Below are positions 1 to 13,976 of a stretch of 64,000 bases of DNA, in pieces. This DNA is from Deinococcus apachensis DSM 19763 (GTDB lineage Bacteria; Deinococcota; Deinococci; Deinococcales; Deinococcaceae). Every line of letters begins with the position of its first letter. Position 1 is the first letter of the stretch. The stretch is taken from contig NZ_KB906399.1 in assembly GCF_000381345.1 (NCBI RefSeq), positions 415,808-479,807 of the forward strand. The letters run 5' to 3'. Made by a program: the position numbers and the translations under genes. The notes under the pieces are model-generated. The model saw only the letters and a list, made by a program, of their open reading frames with translations, searched no databases and was not told the origin of the DNA.

Positions 1-1104
<1,104 letters not shown>

Positions 1105-1110
1105 GGGGGC

Positions 1111-1116
1111 AGAATA
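1111..1116 (-). promoter_or_regulatory. -10 box for the S41 peptidase (leaderless type)
   Basis: TATTCT on the minus strand, 6 bases before the GTG start at 1104. No clear -35 was seen. Confidence 0.5.
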
Positions 1117-1234
1117 GGGTGTCGGGGTGAAGGCCGTTTGAGGCGCAAGTGACGGACTGATTCCATCCTTTTCCACCTCATGGACACACCCCGTCCAGAT
1201 GAAATTTCCTTCACGTTCCCGGGGAAGGCTGGGC

Positions 1235-1240
1235 TATTCT
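1235..1240 (+). promoter_or_regulatory. Candidate -10 box upstream of ftsE
   Basis: TATTCT, 69 bases before the chosen ftsE start (1309) and 12 before an in-frame ATG at 1252 that would add 19 residues. The ATG at 1309 has a strong AGGAGG (1295-1300), so a short 5' leader is more likely than a leaderless start. Confidence 0.4.
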
Positions 1241-1308
1241 GGGGCGCGAGCATGACGCGATCCTCCCTCCTTCCCGGGCGCCACCACCCTCCGCAGGAGG
1301 CGCCTGGC

Positions 1309-1992
1309 ATGATCCAATTCAGGAACGTGACGCTGGAATACCCCGTGACCCGGACCCTGGCGCTCGACGATCTCACCCTCGGAGTCGGCAAGGGCGAGTT
1401 CGTGTACCTCGTGGGGCATTCGGGCGCGGGCAAGAGCAGTTTCATGAGCCTGGTACTCAAGCGCGCGCTGCCCACCCGCGGCGAGGTGAGGGTCGCCGGG
1501 GAGAGCCTGACCCGCTACCGGGGGGGCCGCACCGCCCTGCTGCGCCGCCGCATCGGCACCGTCTTTCAGGAGAATCTGCTCCTCGACCACCTCAACGTGT
1601 ACGACAACGTGGCCTTTACCCTGCGGGTGACGGGCGTGCCTGGCCGCGAGTGGCCCGCCCGCGTCACCGCCGCCCTCCGCACCGTCGGTCTGGAGCACAA
1701 GAAGTACGCCCTGCCGGTGCAGCTCTCGCAGGGCGAGCAGCAGCGCGTCGCCATCGCCCGCGCCATCGTGATGGACCCGCCCCTGCTGCTCGCCGACGAG
1801 CCCACCGGCAACCTCGACCCCGACAACAGCCGCGAGGTGCTCAAGGTCCTCCAGAACGTGAACCTGCGCGGCACCACCGTGGTCGTCGCCACCCACGCCC
1901 GCGACCTCGTCGAGACCTTCCGCCACCGCACGGTGACGCTGCGGCGGGGAAAGTTGGTGCGGGACGACCCCTTTGGAGGGTACGCGCTGTGA
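1309..1992 (+). CDS. ftsE: Cell division ATP-binding protein FtsE
   Basis: ATPase subunit of the FtsEX complex, which couples cytoplasmic ATP hydrolysis to activation of periplasmic cell-wall hydrolases at the septum. 227 residues, the usual length. Walker [10 protein letters not shown] is at residues 36-44, the ABC signature is [14 protein letters not shown] and Walker B is [13 protein letters not shown]. The start was chosen because [12 protein letters not shown] is the family N-terminus and AGGAGG sits 8 bases upstream. The next gene is ftsX after a 91-base gap, and then a coiled-coil/LytM protein, so all three partners of the division hydrolase-activator module are co-directional. Confidence 0.95.
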   Translation: MIQFRNVTLEYPVTRTLALDDLTLGVGKGEFVYLVGHSGAGKSSFMSLVLKRALPTRGEVRVAGESLTRYRGGRTALLRRRIGTVFQENLLLDHLNVYDNVAFTLRVTGVPGREWPARVTAALRTVGLEHKKYALPVQLSQGEQQRVAIARAIVMDPPLLLADEPTGNLDPDNSREVLKVLQNVNLRGTTVVVATHARDLVETFRHRTVTLRRGKLVRDDPFGGYAL

Positions 1993-2083
1993 CTGGGGCT
2001 ACTCTATTCCTCGCAGAGGCGGGACCGGCCCCGAGACGCACTCCAATCTCAGGCAGGGTCTTGTCCACTGCCCGGAGGCCCCG

Positions 2084-2943
<860 letters not shown>

Positions 2944-2947
<4 letters not shown>

Positions 2948-4563
2948 GGACCCGGCTGCCGCGCTGGCCCGCGCTCGTGCTGCTCTCGGCGGCGCTGCTG
3001 GCCGGGGCACAGACGACGAGCGAGCGGCTCCAGCAGCTCCAGCGCGAGTTGCAGAATCAGCGCAGCCTGAGTGTCGAGCAGCGCGAGGAACTGGAGAAGT
3101 TGCGGGCGAATATCCAGAACCTGACCGCGCAGCAGCGGCAGACGCTGGACCGGCTGGACACGTTGGCCGAGGGGGTGGCCGACCTGGAGAACGAGACGGC
3201 GACCCTGGCCGCCCGGGTGGCCCTCGCCCAGCGGCAACTCGCCTACACGACCGCCCAGCGCGAGGTGACCGAGGCGCGGGTAAAGCAGCTTCAGGGCGAC
3301 GTGCGGGAGTTGCTCAGCGCCCTGTACCGCGAGCGCAGCGGCCGTTACCTCCAGCTCCTGTCGCAGTCGCGCAGCCTCTCGGACCTGCTGATCCGGTTGA
3401 AGTACGCCAACCTGGCCGGGCAGTACAATCTCCAGGTGACCCGCACGCTGCGCCAGGAGGTGCAGACGCTGGAGACGCAGCGCGACCAGCAGCAGGAGTG
3501 GGCGGCGAGCCTGGAAGACCTCCAGAAACAGCGCCTTGCCAAGCTGACCGAGTTGCGCGACCGCCGCGCCGAGCAGCAGCGGCTCCTGGCGAGCCTGAAG
3601 CGCAGCGAGCAGGGCCAGCGCACCCTGGCTGCCCAGACGCAGGCGCAGCAGGCCCTGACCGCAAAATCCATCGACGAACTCGTCGGGGCTGTGGTTCAGG
3701 AACGCGCCCGCATCGAGGCCGAGCGCCGCCGCCGCCTGGAGGAGGAGCGCAAGCGCCGCGAGGCCGAGCTGCGCCGCATCCGCGAGGCCCAGGAACGCGC
3801 CCGGCAGGAGGCGCTGCGCCTGGCCCGCATCCGTGCCGAGCAGGAGCGCCAGGCCCGCCTCGCCCGCGAGCGTGCCGCCGCCGAGGCCAAAGCACGCGCC
3901 GAAGCCGCCGCGCGGGCCAGGGCCGCCGCCGAAGCACGGGTACGAGCGCAGGCTCAGGCGGCCGCCCGGGCCAAAGCCGAGGCTGAGGCCAGAGCCGCCG
4001 CCCGGGCGAGAGCCGAGGCTCAGGCCAGAGCCGAAGCCCAGGCGGCCCGTGACCGTGCCGCACGCGAGGCCGCCCTGGCGGCACAGCGCCAACGGCAGGC
4101 CCAGGTCGAGCAGGAACAGGCCGCCCTGCGACAGCGCGAGGCCCAGGCCCAGCAGGCGGCAACGCAGGTCGAGCAGGACCTCGCGCCCCTGCCCCCTGTC
4201 AGCGGTCCCCTCAGCTTTCCCCTCCCCGGCGGCAGTGTCAGCCAGCCCTACGGTGAGGGCGGCGCCCAGTGGAGCGTGCTGGAGGGCGGGGAGGGCGGTC
4301 AGGCTGTCGCCGCCCTGCCGGGCAACGTGATCGCCACGACCTACTACGCCAGCCTGGGGTGGGTCGTCCTCATTGACCACGGCACCACCGTCACCGCGTA
4401 CTTCGGATTGCAAGACTCGCGGGTCAATGTGGGCGACCGGGTGACGCAGGGGACGCCGCTGGGCACGGTCGGTGGCAGTCCCATCTTCGGCCCGGGCCGC
4501 ATGGCGTTCCAGGTCAACGCTGTGAGCGGCGGGAGTCGGAGGCCGGTGCCGCCGACGTTCTGA
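2944..4563 (+). CDS. EnvC-like coiled-coil protein with degenerate LytM/M23 domain
   Basis: Secreted 539-residue protein. Signal peptide at residues 1-23 (hydrophobic core ALVLLSAALLAGA), then long coiled coil from about 25 to 400. The later part is very rich in Ala, Arg, Glu and Gln (about 235-400). A C-terminal LytM fold spans about 420-530. The M23 zinc ligands are not visible: the region that should hold HxxxD reads GEGGAQWSVLEGGE, and the HxH site is replaced by AYFGLQD. As with E. coli EnvC, it is therefore probably not a hydrolase but an activator of an amidase, driven by FtsEX. The start GTG overlaps the ftsX stop by 4 bases, which supports a stoichiometric FtsEX-activator unit. The partner amidase is not in this window. 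Confidence 0.85.
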
Positions 4564-4582
4564 GGACTGAGGGGGCAAATCT

Positions 4583-4652
4583 GTCGCCCTGAACGAAGTG
4601 AAGGGCCTCGCTTTGGGGCTTCCCGGGATGCTTCGCCGTCGCTCAGCATGAC
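4583..4652 (+). repeat. Dispersed intergenic repeat, copy 1
   Basis: About 70 bases beginning GTCGCCCTGAACGAAGTGAA and ending CGCTCAGCATGAC. A diverged second copy with the same ends lies at 14446-14517. The two share both ends and internal blocks (GTCGCCCTGA, TGAAGGGC, GCTTCGCC, GCTCAGCATGAC). Confidence 0.75.
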
Positions 4653-4675
4653 ACCCGTCCCCAGATCCGTGCCCC

Positions 4676-4705
4676 TTGCCCCTCCCCCCCCTCCTCTGCT
4701 ACTCT
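4676..4705 (+). promoter_or_regulatory. Sigma-70 type promoter of rpsP
   Basis: TTGCCC, 18-base spacer, TACTCT. The same TTGCCC-N18-TACxxT layout precedes rplM at 52735-52764. Confidence 0.5.
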
Positions 4706-4707
4706 CC

Positions 4708-4742
<35 letters not shown>

Positions 4743-4800
4743 AAATCCCGCGACCTAGGCGGGCGCCCCACCCTCAATACCCCAACCCGAGGTTTTTCAC

Positions 4801-5049
<249 letters not shown>

Positions 5050-5068
5050 GAACGGCGCAACACAGGAT

Positions 5069-5096
5069 GAGGCTCCTTCGGGGGCCTCTTTTCTTT
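5069..5096 (+). terminator. Rho-independent terminator after rpsP
   Basis: GAGGCTCC-TTCG-GGGGCCTC stem (8 bp, one G-U pair, stable TTCG loop) followed by TTTTCTTT. Confidence 0.85.
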
Positions 5097-5191
5097 GGTG
5101 GGTGGGAAGTAGGGAGTGGAGAAAAGCAGGGCGGATGCCTGGAGCTGCGGCGCCCACCCCACTGACCACTGACCACTTCCCACTCACCCTC

Positions 5192-5197
5192 TACAAT
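5192..5197 (+). promoter_or_regulatory. -10 box for khpA (leaderless type)
   Basis: TACAAT 7 bases before ATG 5205. If this is the -10 box, the upstream in-frame ATG at 5196 overlaps it, so 5205 is the better start. Confidence 0.6.
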
Positions 5198-5204
5198 GCC
5201 CCCC

Positions 5205-5444
5205 ATGAAAACTGACCCCGTGGACCTGACCCTTTTCCTGGCGCAGAGCGTGGTGGATCAGCCGTCGCTCGTGCGGGCCTCCCGGCGAGGGCCGACTGTG
5301 ATCGTGCGGGTGGGGCCGGGCGAGGAGGGCCGACTTATCGGGCGGCAGGGCCGGGTGATCCAGGCGATTCGGACCCTCGTCCGCGCGGCGTGCGATCCCC
5401 GCGAGCGGGTGAACGTGGACCTCGACGCGCCGCGCAAGCCGTGA
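5205..5444 (+). CDS. khpA: KH-domain RNA-binding protein KhpA
   Basis: 79-residue single-KH-domain protein (YlqC/KhpA family). The KH signature loop is seen as GRLIGRQGRVIQAIRTLV, containing the GxxG motif GRQG. Known relatives bind RNA, partner with KhpB, and sit between rpsP and rimM as here. An ATG at 5196 would add three residues (MPP), but it lies inside the predicted -10 TACAAT, so 5205 is preferred. The next gene, rimM, starts 10 bases after the stop, so they are probably co-transcribed. Confidence 0.9.
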   Translation: MKTDPVDLTLFLAQSVVDQPSLVRASRRGPTVIVRVGPGEEGRLIGRQGRVIQAIRTLVRAACDPRERVNVDLDAPRKP

Positions 5445-5454
5445 GGGACCGGGC

Positions 5455-5991
5455 GTGACGATTCCTCAGGACACGACGCGGCTGGGGTACTTCCTCGGGC
5501 CGCACGGTGTGCAGGGCGGCGTAAAGGTGTACGTGCTGGGCGACGCCGAGCAGATGCTGTCGCTGCCGCGCGTCTGGGTGGAGGGCCGGGGCTGGCTGCG
5601 GGTTCTCCGCACCGAATCCCTCAGGCCCGGCGTGGCCCTGCACCTGGCGGGCGTGACCAGTCGCGAGGGCGCCGAGGCCCTGCGCGGGGCGAACGTCTAT
5701 GCCGCCGACGCCGACCTGCCCCCGCTGGAGGAGGGGAGCTACTACTACCACGAGTTGCGCGGCCTGCCCGTTCAGAGTGCGGAGGGGGAACGGCTGGGCG
5801 AGGTGACGGACGTGGTGGACGCCGGGCACCAGGACCTCCTCGTGGTGGCGCACCCGGGCGGCGAGGGTTTCCTGCCGCTGCAAGCCCCCTACGTGCTGGT
5901 TCAGACGGGGGACAGGGGGCGCCCCGCCGCCATCGCCCTGACCGGGGACGCCCCCGCCGGATTGCTGGGCGAAGGGTCGGAGGAGGCGTGA
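5455..5991 (+). CDS. rimM: 16S rRNA processing protein RimM
   Basis: 178 residues starting at GTG. N-terminal RimM beta-barrel (about 8-85, starting [17 protein letters not shown]) and C-terminal PRC-barrel (about 95-170, starting [11 protein letters not shown]). RimM binds S19 and helps mature the 30S head. It lies between khpA and trmD in the usual order, with 19 bases before trmD. Confidence 0.95.
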   Translation: MTIPQDTTRLGYFLGPHGVQGGVKVYVLGDAEQMLSLPRVWVEGRGWLRVLRTESLRPGVALHLAGVTSREGAEALRGANVYAADADLPPLEEGSYYYHELRGLPVQSAEGERLGEVTDVVDAGHQDLLVVAHPGGEGFLPLQAPYVLVQTGDRGRPAAIALTGDAPAGLLGEGSEEA

Positions 5992-6010
5992 GGGGCGGGC
6001 TGGAGGCGCC

Positions 6011-6823
6011 ATGCTGACCTTCTCCTTCCTGACCCTGTTTCCCGAACTGCTCGCCCCCTTTGCCTCCGAGGCCATTGTGGGAAAGGCGCGGGCGCGCGGG
6101 CTGGTGGACGTAAATCTCGTGAACATGCGGGACTTCGCCAACAACAGGCATGCGAAGGTGGACGACACGCCCTACGGCGGTGGCGCGGGCATGGTGATCC
6201 GGGTGGACGTGGCCGAGCGGGCGCTGGCGAGCCTGCCCCCCGCCGACGAGGTGATCCTGTTCACGCCCGCCGGGGAGCGGTTTACCCAGCGTACGGCGGA
6301 GGAGCTGAGCAGCCGCGCTCACCTCGCCTGCCTGTGTGGCCGCTACGAGGGCTTTGACGCGCGGGTGGAGGCACTGGTCACGCGCGAACTCAGCCTCGGC
6401 GACTTCGTGATGATGGGGGGCGAGGCGGCGGCGGCCTGCGTGCTGGAGGCGGTCGCGCGGCTGGTGCCCGGCGTGCTGGGCGACGAGGAGTCGCACCGGG
6501 CGGACTCCTTTTCCAGCGGGCTGCTGGACTACCCGGAGTACACCCGCCCCGCCGAGTGGCGCGGGGAGGGCGTGCCGGAGGTGCTGCGGGGAGGCGACCA
6601 CGGGGCCATCGCCCGCTGGCGGCGGGGACAGGCGCTGGCCCGGACGCTGGCGCGGCGGCCCGACCTCCTCGCCACGGCGGGCCTGACCCCACAGGACAGC
6701 GCGCACCTGCTGACGCTGGGGGTGACGCCCGAGGAGCTGGACGCCTGGGGCGCCCCTCCCCCGCCTGCCCCGAAACGTCGCCGCCAGTCCAGACCGGCTG
6801 GACACGACCCCGGAACCGTGTGA
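6011..6823 (+). CDS. trmD: tRNA (guanine-N1-)-methyltransferase TrmD
   Basis: Makes m1G37 in tRNAs reading CNN codons and so prevents +1 frameshifting. 270 residues. The SPOUT knot domain is at residues 1 to about 160, with the conserved [24 protein letters not shown] and [10 protein letters not shown] segments, followed by the C-terminal helical tRNA-binding domain (about 170-245). The last 20 or so residues are a basic/Pro-rich tail that is probably lineage-specific. Co-directional with rimM. Confidence 0.97.
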   Translation: MLTFSFLTLFPELLAPFASEAIVGKARARGLVDVNLVNMRDFANNRHAKVDDTPYGGGAGMVIRVDVAERALASLPPADEVILFTPAGERFTQRTAEELSSRAHLACLCGRYEGFDARVEALVTRELSLGDFVMMGGEAAAACVLEAVARLVPGVLGDEESHRADSFSSGLLDYPEYTRPAEWRGEGVPEVLRGGDHGAIARWRRGQALARTLARRPDLLATAGLTPQDSAHLLTLGVTPEELDAWGAPPPPAPKRRRQSRPAGHDPGTV

Positions 6824-6921
6824 AGGCTGACCGTTGACCGCGCGAAATCCCCTATCCAGTCGAGGTTATGTATGTCTTGCCTACTTGTGAGGCGCCCGAA
6901 CGGCGCACCATAGCTGCCAAG

Positions 6922-7521
6922 ATGGACCTGCCGCTGTTCCCCCTTCCCAACGTCGTGCTGTTTCCCGGACAGGTGCTGCCCCTGTACGTGTTCGAGCCGC
7001 GTTACCGGGAGCTGCTGGCACGGGTGCAGGCGACCGGGGAGCCCTTCGGCATCGTGCGGATCGTGCAGTCCCGCGAGAGCTCGCCGCTGCCCTTTCACGA
7101 ACGGGTGTCCAGGGTCGGCACCCTGGCGCACCTGAACAAGGCCACGACCCACGAGGACGGCACGAGTTCCATCCTGGTCGTGGGGGGCGAGCGTTTCCGG
7201 GTGCGGGACTTCGACCTGAGTCACGCCTACCTGGGCGCGGAGGTGACGCCCTGGCCCCTGGCCCCGGACTCCCTGGGCGAGGCGGCCGAGGACGCCAAGG
7301 CCCGCAGCCTGCTGGCCGACCTGCTGCGTCTGCGCCCGGGCGACGCTGACGCCATCCGTCAGGCCGCCCCGCAAGACCCCCTCCTGGTCGCCAGTTTCGC
7401 CGCCGCCCTGCTGCCCCTGACGCCCGAGCAGCGCGAGGAGGCGCTGGCCGCGCCCAGCCTGCTGGGCCGCCTGGACACCCTGCTGGGTTACGTGCCCGCC
7501 GAGGTCAAGGAACTCAACTGA
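6922..7521 (+). CDS. LON peptidase substrate-binding domain protein
   Basis: 199 residues with only the N-terminal LON domain (PF02190-type): [19 protein letters not shown] at the start and FEPRYRELL shortly after. No AAA or protease domain is present, as in the stand-alone bacterial family, whose function is not established. An upstream in-frame ATG at 6868 would add 18 residues lacking family similarity, so 6922 is preferred. It is 98 bases beyond trmD and may have its own promoter. Confidence 0.85.
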   Translation: MDLPLFPLPNVVLFPGQVLPLYVFEPRYRELLARVQATGEPFGIVRIVQSRESSPLPFHERVSRVGTLAHLNKATTHEDGTSSILVVGGERFRVRDFDLSHAYLGAEVTPWPLAPDSLGEAAEDAKARSLLADLLRLRPGDADAIRQAAPQDPLLVASFAAALLPLTPEQREEALAAPSLLGRLDTLLGYVPAEVKELN

Positions 7522-7573
7522 CGGGAAAACCCGGGGAAGTGCGGGCCTTCCAGCCCCTTCCCTTTCCGGCCCG

Positions 7574-7579
7574 TACAAT
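7574..7579 (+). promoter_or_regulatory. -10 box of the ABC permease operon (leaderless type)
   Basis: TACAAT 6 bases before the GTG at 7586. Confidence 0.6.
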
Positions 7580-7583
7580 AACC

Positions 7584-10492
<2,909 letters not shown>

Positions 10493-10508
10493 GGCGGGAA
10501 AGCCAGGG

Positions 10509-10542
10509 GGGAGGCGGGCCTGGATTCCGAGGCCCGCCTCCC
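10509..10542. terminator. Strong hairpin terminator between convergent genes
   Basis: Perfect 13-bp arms (10509-10521 and 10530-10542) with an 8-base loop, followed on the plus strand by a pyrimidine tract TCTTCTCT. It separates the permease operon from the convergent LysR gene and may act in both directions. Confidence 0.75.
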
Positions 10543-10557
10543 TCTTCTCTCCGACAC

Positions 10558-11520
10558 TCAGTTGGGGGCCGGGGCGGGGACCGGAACGGGGAGAGAACCC
10601 GGCTCCTGCCCGGGCAGTTCGGGGGCCGGGAGGTGGGCGAGCACGGCCTGGGTAAAGGCCCGGATGATGGGCAGGCCCGCCCGCTGCGGCAGCACGGCGA
10701 GCGCGAGCGGGCGGGTGAGCGGCTCGGGCAGCGGCAGCGCGACCAGGCCGGGGGGCAGGGGCAGCAGCGCCAACCGGGGCATGGCCGTGACCCCCAGCCC
10801 GTGACTCACCATCGAGAGGGTCACGCTGTCCTGCTCGACCTCGGTCAGGCCCGTCAGGCGAACCCCATGCTCGGTGAGGTAGCGGCGGATGCGCTGGTGA
10901 CAGGTGTCCCGGTAGGGGGTCAGGATCAGGGGCTGGGCGCCCAGCTCAGCGAACGTCACCGGGTGGACGCCGCGCGAGGCGGGGGCCACGAACAGATACT
11001 CGTCCTGCACGAGGGGGGTGAGACGCAGGTCGGTCCCCTCCTCCGCCACGACCACCCCCAGGTCCACTCGGCCCGCCCGCACCGCCGGTCCCCCCCCGCC
11101 GCAGGCCTCGCCGTCAATCAACGTGACGCTCACGCGGGGATGGCGGCGGCGAAAGGCGGCGAGCGCGGGCGGCAGCAGGTGGGTGGCGGTCGAGCGGAAG
11201 GACGCGACCCGCAGGGTGCCTGACAGCCCCGCATCCTCCTCCTGCGCGGCGAGCAGGGCGTCGGCGGCGGCCTGCACGGCGGCCCGGGCGTGTTCCAGCG
11301 CGCGGGCGCCCGCCTCGGTAGGCACCGTCCCAGCGGGGGTGCGCCGCAGCAGGGGACGGCCCGCGAGTGCTTCCAGCTTGGCGACCGCCTCGCTCAGGGT
11401 GGACTGCGAGACGCCGTACTCCGCCGCCGCCTCGCCGAAGCCCCCGCTGTCGGCCACGGCAATCAGGGCGCGCAGTTGGGCCAGCGAGGGGCCGGCGAGG
11501 GCAGGGGGCCGGTCGGGCAT
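10558..11520 (-). CDS. LysR family transcriptional regulator
   Basis: 320 residues. N-terminal winged helix-turn-helix at about 12-72 (SLAQLRALIAVADSGGF, then YGVSQSTLSEAVAKLE) and a LysR substrate-binding domain at about 95-300. The CysB/OxyR-like effector domain contains one conserved-looking cysteine (YRDTCHQRIRR). The tail after 300 is Pro-rich. The start at ATG 11520 is supported by a TACAAT -10 box 6 bases upstream; the frame stays open further upstream but without similarity. A perfect palindrome with T-N11-A symmetry at 11552-11570 lies just upstream of the -10 and suggests autoregulation. The target operon is unknown. Confidence 0.93.
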   Translation of the reverse strand: MPDRPPALAGPSLAQLRALIAVADSGGFGEAAAEYGVSQSTLSEAVAKLEALAGRPLLRRTPAGTVPTEAGARALEHARAAVQAAADALLAAQEEDAGLSGTLRVASFRSTATHLLPPALAAFRRRHPRVSVTLIDGEACGGGGPAVRAGRVDLGVVVAEEGTDLRLTPLVQDEYLFVAPASRGVHPVTFAELGAQPLILTPYRDTCHQRIRRYLTEHGVRLTGLTEVEQDSVTLSMVSHGLGVTAMPRLALLPLPPGLVALPLPEPLTRPLALAVLPQRAGLPIIRAFTQAVLAHLPAPELPGQEPGSLPVPVPAPAPN

Positions 11521-11526
11521 ACCTCC

Positions 11527-11532
11527 ATTGTA
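11527..11532 (-). promoter_or_regulatory. -10 box of the LysR gene (leaderless type)
   Basis: TACAAT on the minus strand 6 bases before ATG 11520. Confidence 0.6.
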
Positions 11533-11551
11533 GGCGTGCCCCGGCAGGCCT

Positions 11552-11570
11552 CCATCGGCTTTTCCGATGG
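11552..11570. promoter_or_regulatory. LysR-type operator palindrome
   Basis: CCATCGG-CTTTT-CCGATGG, perfect 7-bp arms around a 5-base centre. It contains TCGGCTTTTCCGA, an exact T-N11-A LysR box. It lies 20 bases upstream of the lysR -10 box and 81 bases upstream of the divergent small gene at 11651. Confidence 0.7.
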
Positions 11571-11650
11571 CCCCTCCGCACTGTGCTGCACGCACCCGAT
11601 GTCCTGAAGGGGTCGCCCGGGTGCAGGCTGAGCGGCAGGAGGTGGACTCC

Positions 11651-11938
11651 ATGACCTACGCCCGGCAACCTCTTCCCCCCGTCTTTCCCGCGGCCCCCAC
11701 CCGCCAGGACGGCGAGCTATTTGGCACCCTGATCGCCGAGGTTCTCACGCCGGACGGGAAGCCCAGCGTACCCCTGTTGCCCGACTGGGAGCTGCGCGCC
11801 TGGTTCGTCGCCCGGCTGGGGGACGCGACCCTGGAGGCCCGCCCCCGCCGCCCCGGGCTGGGTCCCGCCGACCTCGACCGCGAGTTGCGCCGCATCGGAT
11901 ACACGCCCCTGGGTCCCCTGCGGCAGGCGCGGCGGTAG
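11651..11938 (+). CDS. Small hypothetical protein divergent from lysR
   Basis: 95 residues, not recognised. Pro- and Arg-rich, soluble, no signal peptide or TM. The start is supported by an excellent AGGAGGTG (11636-11643) 7 bases upstream. It is divergently transcribed from the LysR gene across the palindrome at 11552-11570, so it is a plausible regulated target. The sequence ends with LDRELRRIGYTPLGPLRQARR-like basic residues. No function can be proposed. Confidence 0.65.
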   Translation: MTYARQPLPPVFPAAPTRQDGELFGTLIAEVLTPDGKPSVPLLPDWELRAWFVARLGDATLEARPRRPGLGPADLDRELRRIGYTPLGPLRQARR

Positions 11939-11997
11939 GTGGGCCGCCCGCACCACGCCCGCCCGCAACCGTGCAGAAACGAGTCAGAAGCTCAGCC

Positions 11998-12003
11998 TAT
12001 GCT
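11998..12003 (+). promoter_or_regulatory. -10 box of the LysM/phosphodiester glycosidase gene
   Basis: TATGCT 5 bases before GTG 12009. Confidence 0.5.
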
Positions 12004-12008
12004 GAGGT

Positions 12009-13370
12009 GTGCTCGACCTGCTCCCCCGTCCGGTGGCCCTCCGCCGCGCCGCCCTGCTCGCGCTGCTCTGCTCGATCTTCAGCATCCCAGGCGCCCTCGC
12101 CGCCAGCGGGACGGTGACCGTTCGCCCGGGAGACACCCTGTACGGGATTGCCCACCATCACGGGCTCAGTGTGGCGCGGCTGCGCCAGCTCAACGGCCTG
12201 AAGGGCAACACCATCCGGCCCGGGCAGCGGTTGAAGGTGAGGGGGATGGCCGCCCCGCCCCCGGCTCGCCAGCCGTCCTCCTCGCCAAAACCGAGTACCT
12301 ACACTGTTCGCCCCGGCGACACCCTGAGTCACGTCGCCGCCCGGGCCGGGGTGAGCGTGGCCGCCCTGCGCGCCGCCAACGGGCTGAAGGGGAACCTGAT
12401 CCGGATAGGTCAGCGCCTGCGGGTGCCACAGCGCGGAACGGTGATGGTCAAAGCTGCCCCCCGCCCCACGACCGAGGTGCGGGTGATCTACGGGTATGTG
12501 CGGGTCCGGCCGCACGAGACGCTGAAGACGCTGGCGAGCAGGTACCGCACGACCTCCGACCACCTCGCCCGAATCAACAAGCTGAGCCGGGCGGGACGGA
12601 ACCTCTACCCCGGGCAGCGGGTGCTCGTGCCGCGGCGGATGCCGGTGCTCATCCCGCCCCGGCCGGTGGGCAAGCCCCTCAGTGTCAAGCGGATGGCGCC
12701 GCTGAACGTCCCCGTGCGGGTGCTGCGGGTGGACCTGCGCTACCGGAACGTGCTCGTCGCGCCCGTGCTGCCCCGGGCGGGCCTGGGAGTGGGCGCACGG
12801 GTCAGCCAGCTCGCGCGGTCAAGCGGCGCGCGAGCGGTGGTGAACGGCAGCTACTTTCACCCGCGCTCCTACGTGCCCGCGGGTGATCTGGTCATGCAGG
12901 GGCGGCTGCTCGCCTGGGGCCGCATCCCGGCCGCGCTGGCGATCACCCCCGACAACCGCGCCGCGATCCTGAACAGCACCACGGCCCTGCTGGGGCGCCC
13001 GCTCGACGCCACCTGGCACGGCATGGAGACCGTGATCGCCACCGGGCCACGCATCCTGCGGCGGGGCGGTGTGGTCCGGCAGTACGCGGACGTGTTTCGG
13101 GACCCCGCGCTGTTCGGCCGCGCCGCCCGCAGCGCCGTCGGCCTGCGGGGCAACCGGGACCTGGTGTTCGTCACCACCCACGCCAAGCTGACGACGACCG
13201 AGATGGGCAAGGTGATGGCCCGCCTGGGCCTGCGCGAGGCCCTGCTCCTCGACGGCGGCAGCAGCGCGGGCCTCGCCTGGAACGGGAGTCGGGCGCTCGA
13301 CAGCGTCCGCAAGGTCGCTTACGGGATTGGGGTGTTTACGGGCTATACGGGGCGGCGCTACACGCGGTGA
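12009..13370 (+). CDS. Secreted protein with three LysM repeats and a phosphodiester glycosidase (NAGPA-like) domain
   Basis: 453 residues. Signal peptide at 1-34 (cleavage likely after GALA). Three LysM repeats at about 36-80, 97-140 and 160-212, each beginning with a V-R-P-x-D/E-T-L motif (for example TVRPGDTLYGIA). The C-terminal NAGPA/phosphodiester-glycosidase domain (about 235-450) carries the family motifs ARAVVNGSYFHP and LLLDGGSSAGLAWNG. LysM repeats bind peptidoglycan or related glycans. The domain family removes phosphodiester-linked sugars, so a cell-wall or exopolysaccharide function is likely. The GTG start has a -10 box TATGCT 5 bases upstream. Confidence 0.9.
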   Translation: MLDLLPRPVALRRAALLALLCSIFSIPGALAASGTVTVRPGDTLYGIAHHHGLSVARLRQLNGLKGNTIRPGQRLKVRGMAAPPPARQPSSSPKPSTYTVRPGDTLSHVAARAGVSVAALRAANGLKGNLIRIGQRLRVPQRGTVMVKAAPRPTTEVRVIYGYVRVRPHETLKTLASRYRTTSDHLARINKLSRAGRNLYPGQRVLVPRRMPVLIPPRPVGKPLSVKRMAPLNVPVRVLRVDLRYRNVLVAPVLPRAGLGVGARVSQLARSSGARAVVNGSYFHPRSYVPAGDLVMQGRLLAWGRIPAALAITPDNRAAILNSTTALLGRPLDATWHGMETVIATGPRILRRGGVVRQYADVFRDPALFGRAARSAVGLRGNRDLVFVTTHAKLTTTEMGKVMARLGLREALLLDGGSSAGLAWNGSRALDSVRKVAYGIGVFTGYTGRRYTR

Positions 13371-13517
13371 GAGGTAGGGGCGGAGTCGCAAATTCGCAAG
13401 GTGGGCACGGCCGCGTTCGACCCCTGTGTGGCGCAGCTCTGCGGGTTCGGCTCCGCGGGCTACCTCTGGGGGAGAGGCAACCACCTCAGGTTCTTGGAGG
13501 GTAGAGGCCCGACCTGA

Positions 13518-13550
13518 CTCCCCTTGAGGGGAGCTGTCAGCGAAGCTGAC
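13518..13550. repeat. Double-hairpin intergenic repeat
   Basis: Two adjacent perfect hairpins: CTCCCC-TTGA-GGGGAG (13518-13533) and GTCAGC-GAA-GCTGAC (13536-13550). Both are short palindromes of the type scattered between genes in many high-GC genomes. There is no T-tract. Confidence 0.65.
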
Positions 13551-13642
13551 TGAGGGGCCGACCACCGTCACCCCCAAAACCGGACCTTACGCTTGCCCCG
13601 GAGCGGAGGGCCGCGGTCCCGTTCCTCCTCCCCCGCCTGCCT

Positions 13643-13648
13643 TACCAT
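13643..13648 (+). promoter_or_regulatory. -10 box of the rbfA mini-ORF
   Basis: TACCAT 6 bases before ATG 13655. Confidence 0.5.
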
Positions 13649-13654
13649 GCAGGG

Positions 13655-13693
13655 ATGACGTTTTCTCTTCCCCGTCCCGGAGGCCGCCCTTGA
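13655..13693 (+). CDS. 12-codon leaderless mini-ORF coupled to rbfA
   Basis: Encodes [12 protein letters not shown]. The ATG lies 6 bases after a TACCAT -10 box, so the mRNA would be leaderless. Its stop TGA overlaps the TTG start of rbfA (TTGA, 13690-13693), and its last codons contain the GGAGG (13679-13683) that serves rbfA. This looks like a translational-coupling device for entering rbfA from a leaderless transcript. Whether the peptide itself matters is unknown. Confidence 0.55.
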   Translation: MTFSLPRPGGRP

Positions 13694-13976
13694 AACCCGC
13701 GCAGGTGGAGGCGCAACTCTCGCGGGTGCTCAGTGAGGCCATCGCCGGGCTGCGTGACCCCCGCGTGCCGCTCATCGTGACGGTCGAGCGGGTGGCGGTC
13801 ACGTCAGACTACGGACTCGCGCGTGTGTACGTGAGCGCGATGGGGGCTGACATGCCCGCCCTGCTCGACGCCCTGACCCATGCCCGGGGGCACCTGCAAC
13901 GCGAGGTTTCGGCGCACGTGCGGATGCGCCGCACCCCCACGCTGGAGTTCTACGCCGCGAGCGATCGGGTTTTCCC

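Larger units (their letters stand above)
13371..13654. other. Intergenic region with palindromic repeat
   Basis: 284 bases with no convincing gene. It holds the palindromic repeat at 13518-13550 and ends at the promoter of the rbfA mini-ORF. Confidence 0.6.

Noticed and set aside
6834..6858. TTGACC...TATCCA as a promoter before the LON-domain gene
   Set aside because: The spacer is only 13 bases, too short for a sigma-70 promoter.
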